A DNA stretch of 48,576 nucleotides, from contig CAISZK010000270.1 in the NCBI GenBank assembly GCA_903889915.1, forward strand, positions 1-48,576, read 5' to 3'. The stretch comes from an uncultured Bacteroidota bacterium (GTDB taxonomy: Bacteria; Bacteroidota; Bacteroidia; Bacteroidales; CG2-30-32-10). Every line of letters starts with the position of its first letter. The first letter of the stretch is position 1. Shown here in pieces: positions 7,420-15,517 of this stretch. The position numbers were made by a program, and so were the translations under genes. The notes under the pieces were generated by a model. The model made no database searches, had not been told where the DNA came from, and saw only the letters and a list, made by a program, of their open reading frames with translations.

Positions 7420-7466
7420 ATTGTTGGGAGTTTTGTGGTTGTTTTATTTTTGTGTTAATTATCTTA

Positions 7467-7529
7467 GCAAGAGTCCGCCCGCTGGCGGATGCCGCTCGTG
7501 TTAGTTATTTTATGGCATCCTGCCTTTCT
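7467..7529. repeat. R3 dispersed repeat, copy 1
   Basis: GCAAGAGTCCGCCCGCTGGC ... GCCGCTCGTGTTAGTTATT ... ATGGCATCCTGCC. It contains the hairpin TCCGCC-CGCT-GGCGGA. The 3' half, TTAKTTATTNNATGGCATCC then TGCC, is shared with copies at 15993 and 17389. Confidence 0.7.
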
Positions 7530-7542
7530 TTTTATCATTCCT

Positions 7543-7622
7543 GTTGGCACGCATCTCCTGATGCGTGACTTCATTGCATTTTAAATTTACAAACGCGTCA
7601 GGAGACAACTCCGAATGCGGTG
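7543..7622. repeat. R2 dispersed repeat, copy 2
   Basis: GTTGGCACGCATCTCCTGAT then GCGTGACTTCATTGCATTTT then AAATTTACAAACGCGTCAGG. The arms TCTCCTGATGCG and CGCGTCAGGAGA are complementary at 11 of 12 positions around a 30-base AT-rich core. Over the first 58 bases it is nearly identical to 9637-9694. Confidence 0.75.
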
Positions 7623-7671
7623 ATTTTTATTTTTGTTTCTGTTTTTGATTCCATCATATTGCATCGGGTGG

Positions 7672-7980
7672 CTATTGAGATAAAACCCTTTTAGGGTTTT
7701 CTATTTGGTCATTTTCCTTTACTCTCCTTTTTTTTTCATTATCGCTTGCAATCCGGCAATTCTTACAACAATATAGTTGCCCATGCTCAAAGGGATTAAA
7801 AGTATTATTGCAATATTTACAGATTTTAGCCTTTGTGGGTGCAAGGGGATAACTTTGCCTTTCTAATAATACTATTTTTATGCTTTTATTATTTCCCCTA
7901 CACTGCTTACTGCAATATGTTTTATTCCTATTATTTGTTAAAAAGGATCTGTTACATAACGGACAATTCTTTCTTACCAT
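7672..7980 (-). CDS. Small protein with two Cys4 zinc knuckles
   Basis: A 102-residue basic protein starting at ATG 7980. The first knuckle is CPLCNRSF ... KTYCSKQC (Cys6, 9, 23, 27) and the second CKYCNNTF ... LYCCKNC. The CxxC-x(n)-YCSxxC form is that of small MYM/HNH-adjacent or DUF2116-type zinc ribbons that bind nucleic acid or partner proteins. No nuclease His-Asn-His motif is visible. It is followed by an R2 plus R3 repeat. The role is unknown. Confidence 0.6.
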   Translation of the reverse strand: MVRKNCPLCNRSFLTNNRNKTYCSKQCRGNNKSIKIVLLERQSYPLAPTKAKICKYCNNTFNPFEHGQLYCCKNCRIASDNEKKRRVKENDQIENPKRVLSQ

Positions 7981-8039
7981 AATTAAAATTTGATTTTGTG
8001 ATTTTTGCTTAGTGATATTTCTTTGGGGGCAACTTTTGA

Positions 8040-8116
8040 CAGATTACAAATCCATATAGTAAAACGGAACGGATTAATTAAATCCGTTCCGGCGGCGGTG
8101 TACATCCGGAACGGCG
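8040..8116. repeat. R1 dispersed repeat, copy 4
   Basis: AGATTACAAATCC (8041-8053) then AACGGAACGGATTAATTAAA then TCCGTTCCGGCGGCGGTGTA and CATCCGGAACGGCGG. Inner arms AACGGAT and ATCCGTT pair around TAATTAA. It overlaps the short frame at 8078-8131. Confidence 0.7.
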
Positions 8117-8131
8117 GAATTTTTTATTCAT
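8078..8131 (-). pseudogene. Possible emptied cassette: 17-codon start-plus-tail frame
   Basis: ATG at 8131 opens MNKKFRRSGCTPPPERI and stops at 8078. MNKK equals the start of the neighbouring TPR protein (MNKKKRN) and RRSGCTPPP resembles that protein's repeat-encoded end (RRSGFTAPPP). The upstream flank (8132-8188) is the same R5 leader found before 6973. It therefore looks like a leader and start codon joined directly to a repeat-derived tail, with the gene body missing. It is probably not a functional peptide. Confidence 0.45.
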
Positions 8132-8188
8132 GGTTGATGTTTTTAATTAATGGTTAAAAGTTGCACAATGCTGTTGTTGTTGTTTATG
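8132..8188. repeat. R5 upstream-flank repeat, copy 2
   Basis: GTTGATGTTTTTAATTAATG, GTTAAAAGTTGCACAATGCT and GTTGTTGTTG correspond to 6974-7028. The stretch joins an R1 copy (8188) to the ATG at 8131. Confidence 0.6.
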
Positions 8189-8287
8189 GGATTGCAAATC
8201 CCGGGTTAAAACCGCAAGGATTACAAATCCTTGCGGACGGCGCAAATCCGGAACTACGGAGGCGGGGCTGTAAATCCGGACCGACGG
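8188..8287. repeat. R1 dispersed repeat, copy 5 (longest)
   Basis: GGGATTGCAAATCCCGGGTT (8188-8207) then AAAACCGCAAGGATTACAAA then TCCTTGCGGACGGCGCAAAT. The last 34 bases lie inside the 3' end of the TPR gene and encode its final residues. Several nested hairpins are possible (AAGGATTACAAATCCTT is self-complementary apart from its centre). Confidence 0.75.
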
Positions 8288-8958
8288 ATCTCATCAGGAA
8301 GCAGCCGGTATGCTTTTTTAGCTTCTTTCTGCGCTTCGGTTTCTTTTTCGTAATACAAATAAAACCTTGAAAGTACACAATGCATATAGGCCTGTTGGGT
8401 TTTTGTGGTTGCAGCCTTCAACAACATTTGGAAAGTATTTAATGCTTCTGGATCCATTTCATCTTCAAACTCGTTATCGTAGTTTTCAGTGTAGAACGAC
8501 GACATACATTCAAAAAACCAATCAGCGGATGTAAGTTGACCGAATTTTAGTGGAAATGCAAGCATAGATACAAAGTTTTCAACTGCTTTTGTAAAATCGC
8601 CGGTTTCAACATACAGCCTGCCCATCTCAAAATAATTATAGGGTTCAAAAGGAGATAATTCAATCTGCTTTTGTTTGGCAGTTATAGCATTCGGTAAATC
8701 ACCAAGCTTTTTATAAGCCATTGACAGACATCCATAATAATCAGGATGAGGTTCTGTGGCGCATTGAATAGCCTGCCCTATTGCTCTAATAGCATTCTCA
8801 TATTGTTCTCCGTCATAATAAGCATTAAACATTCTTTCCAGACAATCATCTTTAAATTCAGGATTTGCTATCATATCTTCCATAAGTTTTTCAATCCTTT
8901 GTTCAGTTGTTAGCTCACTATCCGGGATATCCCAAAGATTACGTTTTTTTTTATTCAT
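8254..8958 (-). CDS. TPR-like protein with repeat-derived C-terminus
   Basis: A 234-residue cytoplasmic protein starting MNKKKRNLWDIPD. From about residue 40 to 215 it shows helical tetratricopeptide-type repeats: YDGEQYENAIRAIGQAI, YYGCLSMAYKKLGDLPNAI, YFEMGRLYVETGDFTKAVEN and YLYYEKETEAQKEAKKAY. TPRs usually mediate protein contacts; no catalytic domain is present. The last residues, RRSGFTAPPP, are encoded by an R1 repeat and are unrelated to the TPR fold, so the ancestral 3' end has probably been replaced. A small acidic stretch (NEFEDEMDPEA) interrupts the repeats. Function unknown. Confidence 0.7.
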   Translation of the reverse strand: MNKKKRNLWDIPDSELTTEQRIEKLMEDMIANPEFKDDCLERMFNAYYDGEQYENAIRAIGQAIQCATEPHPDYYGCLSMAYKKLGDLPNAITAKQKQIELSPFEPYNYFEMGRLYVETGDFTKAVENFVSMLAFPLKFGQLTSADWFFECMSSFYTENYDNEFEDEMDPEALNTFQMLLKAATTKTQQAYMHCVLSRFYLYYEKETEAQKEAKKAYRLLPDEIRRSGFTAPPP

Positions 8959-9018
8959 AGGTCATTGTAATTATGAAAAATTGTTTAAAAATATTAGTCG
9001 TGTATATTCGTTTTTATT

Positions 9019-9120
9019 CGCAAATCCTTTCCGTTCCTTCGGCTAAGGGACAAATCCTGACCGGAGAAATCTTTTCGGGAGGCGCAAATCCTGACCCCAT
9101 CGGACGGGACAATCGGGAAA
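9019..9120. repeat. R1 dispersed repeat, copy 6 (diverged)
   Basis: CGCAAATCCTTTCCGTTCCT then TCGGCTAAGGGACAAATCCT, then GGCGCAAATCCTGACCCCAT and CGGACGGGACAATCGGG. Three CAAATCC blocks with GC-rich linkers are typical of R1. It follows the stop codon of the 9134-9595 gene. Confidence 0.6.
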
Positions 9121-9133
9121 TTGCTGACCTTTT

Positions 9134-9595
9134 TTATCCCACAGCGGAATTATTTTCTAAACTCTTTTTTTTCTTCAGGTTTTTCTTGAACATTTTAAAA
9201 TGTGTCTTGATTTCTTCAGTATAATTCGGATCAGTCATCAGAATTTCTTTGAACATCTTTAATATACGGGGCGCCAATACTGACTGTGGATTTAATGAGT
9301 CCAGCGCAGGGCCCTTTATTTCATCCATCACTTCTTTACTAACATTTTTATAAAGTTTCTTGTAGAAATTCCGGCTTTTCCAACCCCAACAAATTACTGC
9401 AACAGGCACTTTCATTTTGCTGCACATAACATAGAACATCACCCGGTGGCAATCACATTCATTGCAATAAAGCTCATAGAAAATATATTTATCCATTGGT
9501 AATCCAAATTCATTGTCTTCGGATTTAACATTTAAAGCCATTGTACCGCCATCTTCTATGTTCGAACAGATTTCGTAAAAAGGTATGTATCCCAT
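9134..9595 (-). CDS. Hypothetical protein with a CxxCxC cluster
   Basis: I chose ATG 9595 (MGYIPFYEICSNIEDGG, 153 residues); an in-frame ATG at 9628 would add eleven mostly lysine residues and is less likely. The core has YCNECDCHRVMFYVMC, a possible metal site, then a VICWGWKSRNFYKKLY segment and a helical C-terminus. I do not recognise the family with confidence. The end (KKKKSLENNSAVG) enters CAGCGGAAT repeat-like DNA, so the natural C-terminus may be altered. R1 lies below it and R2 above. Confidence 0.5.
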   Translation of the reverse strand: MGYIPFYEICSNIEDGGTMALNVKSEDNEFGLPMDKYIFYELYCNECDCHRVMFYVMCSKMKVPVAVICWGWKSRNFYKKLYKNVSKEVMDEIKGPALDSLNPQSVLAPRILKMFKEILMTDPNYTEEIKTHFKMFKKNLKKKKSLENNSAVG

Positions 9596-9636
9596 ATTTT
9601 TTTTTGTTTTCTTTTTCAGTAATGTCAACTGCTTCT

Positions 9637-9714
9637 GTTGGCGCGCATCTCCTGACGCGTGACATCATAGCATTTTAAATTTACGAACGCGTCGAGACGC
9701 GCCCGAACGCGGTT
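9637..9714. repeat. R2 dispersed repeat, copy 3
   Basis: GTTGGCGCGCATCTCCTGAC then GCGTGACATCATAGCATTTT then AAATTTACGAACGCGTC, then a GAGACGCGCCCGAACGCGG tail. It is nearly identical to 7543-7600 with compensating changes in the stem (GATGCG here GACGCG), which favours a conserved structure. It separates the large STAND gene from the 9134-9595 gene. Confidence 0.75.
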
Positions 9715-9734
9715 AAATCCTTACTGGCAGATTT

Positions 9735-12700
9735 TTATAATATATCCTCTCTAAGCAAATAAGCATTAACAGAACCTCGTTCTATTAAAAAATTCAGAAT
9801 TTGCAGAATTTTATTTTTGATTCTATCATCTCGCCTGACTTTATTTCGATTCAAGAAAATATATTTCCTTACTAGCTTTTCTGTGTAATAGACAGTGTTT
9901 ACTTCGAGCTTATTTCTTTTGTTTTTTTCAACCATATCGCTAATCCAGAAAATTCCCTCGTTTAAGAATTCACTACCAATTTCATTCAATAATTGTACTA
10001 TTGAATCCAGAACGGATGGAAGATGACCAATTTCTTTAACTACTTTTTTGTAAAATATTTTCTCATTTTCTTTTAAAGAATGCCAACTTTTTGCTGACTC
10101 TATCCAGTTATTACAAGCTAATAAATAGTTATGAACTACTTCTCTTAGATGATAATTTCTTGAAGAAGAATTTATCGTTAACTTTTCAAAGAAAGATTCC
10201 CATACTGTCCAAAAATGTTCGTATCGGGAAACTCTATCTTGAGCTAAAATAATTTGATGAAAAAAGGATGCCATATGTTCGTTGACTGAAAAATTATCAA
10301 CAAATGGTTGAATAAATTTGCCAATATCCTTTATATCTCTGAATAAAATGAAATAAGAAAACTTCGTAAAAACTTTAATTCTTAATGAAAAATCAATATC
10401 TTCATCTTCGTCTTCATCTTCGTCTTTATGCAACAATTTTTTGGCAAATACGGCACAAATAGAGTTGACAAATGATAATAAATCTTCATTTTCTGTATCG
10501 TGAGGTACTAATTGAAAAGCAACTTCCAAATCACGTATACTATAAGAGCTAATGTCAATTTCCTCAATTTGCAAGGGAATTAATATAAAGGACTCTATAT
10601 CATCTCCGTATTTTTCGATTAGTTTATTTATTATCTCACTTTGAGTATGACGTTGCCATTTGTAATTATCGGCGGCATCTTCCTTTAATTCGCTTAATAC
10701 TGAGTTAAAAACAGGTTTGAATTTTAAGAATGCAAAAAGAATTTTTTTTGCATCTTCGAGTGAAATTCGCCATAAATCATTCAATATTGATTCAATTGAA
10801 TAATCACTTACACGTTTGTATGCGCCAAGCTGGGTTGGATCAAAAAGTATTAATAATAGAATGGTTAAGAATTTATTCTTTTCAACAGGAAACAATTCTA
10901 TCAGAAAAGGCAACACATTAATTGCAACTTCAACACCATCCGATATTTGATATTGATAATTTTGTTGAAAAGGTTCTAATGCATATTCTAAAATAGTTTG
11001 CTTACAGATGTCTAAGTCATCAGCAGTTAATTTTGATGAATATTCGCGAAGTAAAACCGAACATGTATAAGCAGGTATCGAGCCATTGAACAAATGAAAT
11101 ATCCCATCTTGCCCCGTTGTTAATAATCCTTCAATGATTTCTTTTGTCTCTTTTAAAACAAGTTGAGGATTGTCGTCATACTGCTTATAATCATCCGTTT
11201 TTTTTGTGTTATCAAATTTATGGGATGCCCATAATTTTAATGCAGTATATTTCATTAACTCAATACTTTGCCTTGTCGTATCTTCGCTATGCTTTATTAA
11301 CTCTTCATCAATTTGGGGGTTAAAGTCAATGACAAGATTGTCTCCTTGCCTTTCGACAATGGGTTTCATTTTTCTTCTATCAATTCTTGCAAGCAACAAT
11401 CTTTTTGTTTTGTCATCATCTGTTTCTTGAGATTTTTCCGGTAGTTCGTTGTAAAGCCTATCAATTATTTCCCATAATTCTTTTTGTTTTTTATCAGCTT
11501 CTTCTTCTGTGGTCTGTTCATCTCTAAAAAATTGGTAATTTAGGATCAAATTTTCTAATGAAAGACTTCTGTGTTTATCATCACAAGTTTTTAACCGCTC
11601 ATTTTCAAATATCTTATCCTTGCTATTCATGCCCCTTCCTATTGAATAAAGACTTTTTGCTTCATGCTCTCCCATTTTTGCCCTTAGATTGTCAATCAAT
11701 AACAAAGAACTACAGCTAAAAAGTATCTTAGCAACATTAAAGAATTTATTTGGGAAAGCTAATACTATACTTGTAACAACTGATGTAATAGAAGCTGAAT
11801 TTGACTTGGTAATTAAGTAAATAAGCCAACTTTCTATAATCTCTGAATCATATTTTTCGGCTTTTTCCAAAAAATATTTTTCCAATGCCATGTGGATAGA
11901 TTGCAATAAATATGGAGATACTGGAGAACCCGCACCTCTGTACATATTCCATAAGCTACGGGAAAGATATTGTTTACAACTTTGCCCTTCATTAATAACC
12001 AACTTTATCTCTTGAATATCATTGTCAAACCCTGAATCTACATAGTTTTTGACGGTTTTGTTTGTAATGTCAATAATAAAGTCAATTGTTTTTTCAAATG
12101 ATAATACCAACAACCAATAAATAGGCGTTTGTAACGCACTTGCAGGAAAGTAATCGTGATGTCCAGAATCGTTTAATCCATAATAATTTTCGACCCCGTA
12201 CCCACCATAAAATTCTTTTTTCTTGTTTGAATCAATCCAAAATAATTTAGCCAACTTTATTACATATTCTGGAAGAGCATCTATGATGGAAAGATTGTCT
12301 GTATCGGAACTAATTACAGCTTTGCACAGGTCATAATTTAATCCTCTACGGTCAACCAAGGGTTTGGCAAGCATTTCATCAAACAAGACTATTAATTCAG
12401 TTTTAATTTCGTATGCCGAATGAATGATAATTTTGATTAATGTATTGGTAAAATCAGCACTGGATCCGTATTTATCCTTTGTCTGAATTTCTGTATAGAA
12501 TTTTAATGCCAATAGACCAGCTTCCCGAGTTGAATTTCCCTTTTTATTATTGTTGCACCAATCAGATAATAATGGAACTATATGTGGTAGAAGCGGAAAG
12601 GGAATCATATTTTGATTTTTATATATCAAATGAATAGTGCTGTTCCACCCTTTCCCTTTAGGCTTGGTAAAGACGTAATTTAAATTAATATCTTGAGTTG

Positions 12701-14483
12701 GGTCTAACAGTTTAGACCGTGTGTTATCGACTTCCTTACATGAAATTCTTAGTAAAAAGCTGATTTTTTTGAGAATTAAAAAATCGTTGTCTAAAATATT
12801 ATTCTTGAATTGTATGAAAAATTCTTCCGAATATTCGGATAATAATACAGAAGTTAAGATTTCATCTTTCCAGAATAATTCAATGCTGTCATTTTCAAAA
12901 GCATCTTCAATAAAAGTCTTTATTACTGCTATTTTATCCAATAATTTATCCGACAGCCATTGTCTGAAAGCTCGTCTTATGATTAAAGTCGTACCTATAT
13001 CATTCAAGAAAGCAGGATAATCTTGTGCAGTGTTAAAAGTTCTTTCGATATGCACATTAATCCCCCATTCTTCGTAAATATCATGAGTTATAAAATACCC
13101 TCCTGAATTTTTATCAAAACCAATGATTTCGTCCTTTACAAGCAAAGAAAGTATATTATCAGAACACTCAGTGGGTAAAATATAAAACGCACCCCTCTCA
13201 GACCTGATTTTAGCTATGTTTAAGAAGCACTTTTCCCTTAAAATATGTGTGTTATCTTTTGTGAAAGATGAGTTTTGAATTTTTCTTAACCAAATTATTT
13301 CTTTGAATTGGGCATAAAGAATTGAATTATTGTAACTGGCGTAACTTTTAAAATATTCATCAAGATAAAAGGGATTCTGGATTATATTTTTCATTCGAGC
13401 ATTTGCAGGTAATTCAAATGCATATTGTTCAGACAGCTTTTCAAGTTCTTTATCCGTTAGGTTGCTAATATTTATTTGTTCAAATGATAAGCGATAAACG
13501 CTTAAAAACTGAAAACGTAAATCATCCAGATAACTCAAACGTGTTGTAAAGATGATAGTCCATGAGTTCTTTAGCAGTTCAGATAGGAATTCTTTAACCG
13601 GTTCCTGATATTCTAAATCTGAAATTCTTTCAGCCGAATCAATTACTACAATTTTTTGTTGCTCATTTTCGTGGGCTTTAATAAAGTCTTGGAGCGAATA
13701 ATCTCCATAATTATGAAAAAGCGATTTAATCTCATGGACATTAAATTCCACTGCTTTAAACATATAAAAAGGGATTGCATTCTTATGTTTTTCAAAGAAA
13801 TCTTTAACAACAGCAGTTTTGCCGCACCCTCCTTCTCCACTTAGAATAACTGCTTTCGACTCATTCAAAGTTTCATCTAAAGTCTTTATGATTTCCTTTC
13901 GGTCAATTTTAATAGATTTTTCATTGAATACAACATCTGTTTGAATGGCAAGAAACAAATTCTCAGTATGATTTTTTAGTCCTTCGATAAAATCAATCAC
14001 ATTTTTACCTGACCCAAAGAAGAATTCTGCCAGATACAGATTCTCAGGTAAAGCGAGTTGCCTTTCAAAATGACTTGGCACTCTCCAATCAATGCTTAAA
14101 TTGATTTTCTGCGCTTCTTTTTCAATATCAGTTTTATAATCAGGGTCTTTCTTACCTTTTGTGCTGCTTTCAGAAAATTCTTGATTGATATAGAATGAAA
14201 TTTTATTAAGATTTGGATTTTCTCTTTTAGCTTTTTTAATCGAATCAATTATATCGTCTTTATTGTCGGCAATTTTTGTTTCGTAAAACTTTGCTTGGAA
14301 ACCCACAAGTTCCTCATTTGCTTGAATGGGTTCGGTTTCAATTCCAGCCTGGTTCTTAAATCGAAAAATACCTATTCTATTATTATGTTCTGCACAAAAA
14401 AGCTGATAAGCGAGATTTTCAAAAGTACCGTTTTCTTTGCCATTGAATTTGACTTTGAATATGTGCCAGTTTATTTCTATCAT
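9735..14483 (-). CDS. Avs-like antiviral STAND NTPase with Mrr-type N-terminus
   Basis: A 1582-residue protein. Residues 1-150 resemble an Mrr-type PD-(D/E)XK nuclease: FENLAYQLF at 21-29, acidic residues in AGIETEP (46-52) and GFQAKF at 61-66, fitting the (D/E)...QxK pattern. Next come Walker A GEGGCGKTA (216-224), Walker B KIVVIDSAE (277-285) and an IFTTR arginine (311-315), typical of STAND/NACHT ATPases. The remaining roughly 1,200 residues are helix-rich and repeat-like, probably a sensor. This architecture and length are those of antiviral STAND (Avs) proteins, particularly the Mrr-bearing Avs4 class, which bind a phage structural protein, oligomerise and cut DNA. The subtype is inferred; the sensor sequence looks unfamiliar. 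A short acidic run EDEDEDED (encoded near 10398-10428) interrupts the sensor. The gene is monocistronic and repeat-flanked. Confidence 0.7.
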   Translation of the reverse strand: MIEINWHIFKVKFNGKENGTFENLAYQLFCAEHNNRIGIFRFKNQAGIETEPIQANEELVGFQAKFYETKIADNKDDIIDSIKKAKRENPNLNKISFYINQEFSESSTKGKKDPDYKTDIEKEAQKINLSIDWRVPSHFERQLALPENLYLAEFFFGSGKNVIDFIEGLKNHTENLFLAIQTDVVFNEKSIKIDRKEIIKTLDETLNESKAVILSGEGGCGKTAVVKDFFEKHKNAIPFYMFKAVEFNVHEIKSLFHNYGDYSLQDFIKAHENEQQKIVVIDSAERISDLEYQEPVKEFLSELLKNSWTIIFTTRLSYLDDLRFQFLSVYRLSFEQINISNLTDKELEKLSEQYAFELPANARMKNIIQNPFYLDEYFKSYASYNNSILYAQFKEIIWLRKIQNSSFTKDNTHILREKCFLNIAKIRSERGAFYILPTECSDNILSLLVKDEIIGFDKNSGGYFITHDIYEEWGINVHIERTFNTAQDYPAFLNDIGTTLIIRRAFRQWLSDKLLDKIAVIKTFIEDAFENDSIELFWKDEILTSVLLSEYSEEFFIQFKNNILDNDFLILKKISFLLRISCKEVDNTRSKLLDPTQDINLNYVFTKPKGKGWNSTIHLIYKNQNMIPFPLLPHIVPLLSDWCNNNKKGNSTREAGLLALKFYTEIQTKDKYGSSADFTNTLIKIIIHSAYEIKTELIVLFDEMLAKPLVDRRGLNYDLCKAVISSDTDNLSIIDALPEYVIKLAKLFWIDSNKKKEFYGGYGVENYYGLNDSGHHDYFPASALQTPIYWLLVLSFEKTIDFIIDITNKTVKNYVDSGFDNDIQEIKLVINEGQSCKQYLSRSLWNMYRGAGSPVSPYLLQSIHMALEKYFLEKAEKYDSEIIESWLIYLITKSNSASITSVVTSIVLAFPNKFFNVAKILFSCSSLLLIDNLRAKMGEHEAKSLYSIGRGMNSKDKIFENERLKTCDDKHRSLSLENLILNYQFFRDEQTTEEEADKKQKELWEIIDRLYNELPEKSQETDDDKTKRLLLARIDRRKMKPIVERQGDNLVIDFNPQIDEELIKHSEDTTRQSIELMKYTALKLWASHKFDNTKKTDDYKQYDDNPQLVLKETKEIIEGLLTTGQDGIFHLFNGSIPAYTCSVLLREYSSKLTADDLDICKQTILEYALEPFQQNYQYQISDGVEVAINVLPFLIELFPVEKNKFLTILLLILFDPTQLGAYKRVSDYSIESILNDLWRISLEDAKKILFAFLKFKPVFNSVLSELKEDAADNYKWQRHTQSEIINKLIEKYGDDIESFILIPLQIEEIDISSYSIRDLEVAFQLVPHDTENEDLLSFVNSICAVFAKKLLHKDEDEDEDEDIDFSLRIKVFTKFSYFILFRDIKDIGKFIQPFVDNFSVNEHMASFFHQIILAQDRVSRYEHFWTVWESFFEKLTINSSSRNYHLREVVHNYLLACNNWIESAKSWHSLKENEKIFYKKVVKEIGHLPSVLDSIVQLLNEIGSEFLNEGIFWISDMVEKNKRNKLEVNTVYYTEKLVRKYIFLNRNKVRRDDRIKNKILQILNFLIERGSVNAYLLREDIL

Positions 14484-14538
14484 TTTTATTGAGTCTCAAT
14501 TTTTAAAATTATTTCAGTTATCACCAACATATATCTCC

Positions 14539-14725
14539 GCAAGCGTGAGCGTGCTGCTCGTACCTAATATTAAAAGGCTTCCAACCCATATTCCACCGGT
14601 CCCCATTAACCCCTCTTTCAACCACAATTCCCCCTCTAAATTATTATTATTTTTTTAGATTTTATCCCTTTTTCTTTTTTGCTTCATTCAGTATTTTCTT
14701 TTCATTGCCTTGCAATTGCTTTGCA
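14539..14725. repeat. R3 plus R4 composite repeat, copy 1
   Basis: R3 part: GCAAGCGTGAGCGTGCTGCT and CGTACCTAATATTAAAAGGC (14539-14578). R4 part (14608-14725): CCCCTCTTTCAACCACAATT, then CTAAATTATTATTATTTTTT, then TTTATCCCTTTTTCTTTTTT and GCTTCATTCAGTATTTTCTT. On the minus strand R4 encodes the tail KKILNEAKKKKG of the upstream gene. Confidence 0.8.
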
Positions 14726-14877
14726 TTTTTGGCTGTCACAATTTTATCACCTGTTTTTGCTTCTATTTCTTTGCGGGTATTGCCGGCAATTGTGCCTCCC
14801 TGTTTTGCAATCTTTTTGCTTTGTTCAAAAGTTATAGGCTTTTTCTTTTTTGAGATTTGTGGTAGTGGCTTCGGCAA
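14662..14877 (-). CDS. Detached C-terminal part of the Bro-N gene (other frame)
   Basis: A 71-residue frame: ISKKKKPITFEQSKKIAKQG then GTIAGNTRKEIEAKTGDKIV, which is what one expects after ...NMLAEATTT in full-length Bro-N proteins of Bacteroidota. It overlaps the N-terminal part (14825-15517) by 53 bases in a different frame. The nominal start (MPKPLPQ) is the frame-shifted reading of the same region that encodes NMLAEATTT, so it is unlikely to be an independent gene. It ends in KKILNEAKKKKG, encoded by R4. Confidence 0.6.
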   Translation of the reverse strand: MPKPLPQISKKKKPITFEQSKKIAKQGGTIAGNTRKEIEAKTGDKIVTAKNAKQLQGNEKKILNEAKKKKG

Positions 14878-15517
14878 GCATATTAAGGACTAATTCCAAA
14901 TTCGCCATATGATCTCTAAGATTCTCTTTTTTCAAACCTTTGAGGTTCTTGTATTGCTTGGTAGTTAGTTCTGCCCAGGCTTTGGTAATTTCATCAGTCA
15001 GTATTGCATATTCCTGTCCTTTCTTAACTCCGCGATTATCCCATTCGTCAGTGAGTTCCTTCCTGACTTCAATGCTTTTCAGGCGTTGGTTGATCCAGTT
15101 TTTGCTGTAACCTTTTTTCATATAGGTTTCCATCAGGCGGTCGAAGCCAATTTCGGGGTCTTCAATTTCATCAATTCTTTCTCTGCCTACCTTTGCCAGC
15201 CACATTTTAAAAGGTTCGACTTTGGGTGAAGGAATGGATTGAATAAGGCGGAATAGTTGTTCTGTATCGGCTACATCAGTCAAATAAAATTTGCCATCGG
15301 CTGATTGCATTTTCAGTTGTCCGATTTTTTCGGACAACTGACTTCCCTCCTTATTGATCTTTGCTTTTAAATCATTCCAATATTTCCGTGGCCGGTCGGT
15401 GCCTGTAAGCGCTTCGATGACATCAATAATTGAAAAGTACCATTTTTCGAGTTCGTCATTCCAAATAGAGCGTACCTGCTTCGATTCAAATAATTTTATG
15501 CTTGTTTCTTTAGTCAT
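14825..15517 (-). CDS. Bro-N domain antirepressor-like protein, frameshifted 3' end
   Basis: A 230-residue frame. Residues 1-100 form a Bro-N domain: IKLFESKQVRSIWNDELEKW then YFSIIDVIEALTGTDRPRKY, then FRLIQSIPSPKVEPFKMWLA, all diagnostic of the prophage antirepressor/Bro-N family. A helical part follows (GYSKNWINQRLKSIEVRKEL, and DEITKAWAELTTKQYKNLKG). The frame ends abruptly with NLKKEKAYNF, while the expected continuation ISKKKKPITFEQ is found at 14662-14877 one frame away. A one-base change around the A6 run near 14845-14855 explains this. It could be a real mutation, an assembly error or slippage. Bro-N proteins bind DNA and are common in phages and mobile regions. Confidence 0.75.
   Translation of the reverse strand: MTKETSIKLFESKQVRSIWNDELEKWYFSIIDVIEALTGTDRPRKYWNDLKAKINKEGSQLSEKIGQLKMQSADGKFYLTDVADTEQLFRLIQSIPSPKVEPFKMWLAKVGRERIDEIEDPEIGFDRLMETYMKKGYSKNWINQRLKSIEVRKELTDEWDNRGVKKGQEYAILTDEITKAWAELTTKQYKNLKGLKKENLRDHMANLELVLNMLAEATTTNLKKEKAYNF

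Noticed and set aside
7543-9714. R2 repeats as integron attC sites
   Set aside because: One copy has ATTTAAC on the gene-sense strand, fitting RYYYAAC, but the other copy has no such box and no matching GTTRRRY was found at the other end; no integrase gene is present. The integron-like layout is kept only as an analogy.
10398-10428. Hexamer repeat ATCTTC/GTCTTC inside the STAND gene as a mobile or regulatory repeat
   Set aside because: It is in frame and simply encodes a short Glu-Asp run, a common low-complexity loop.
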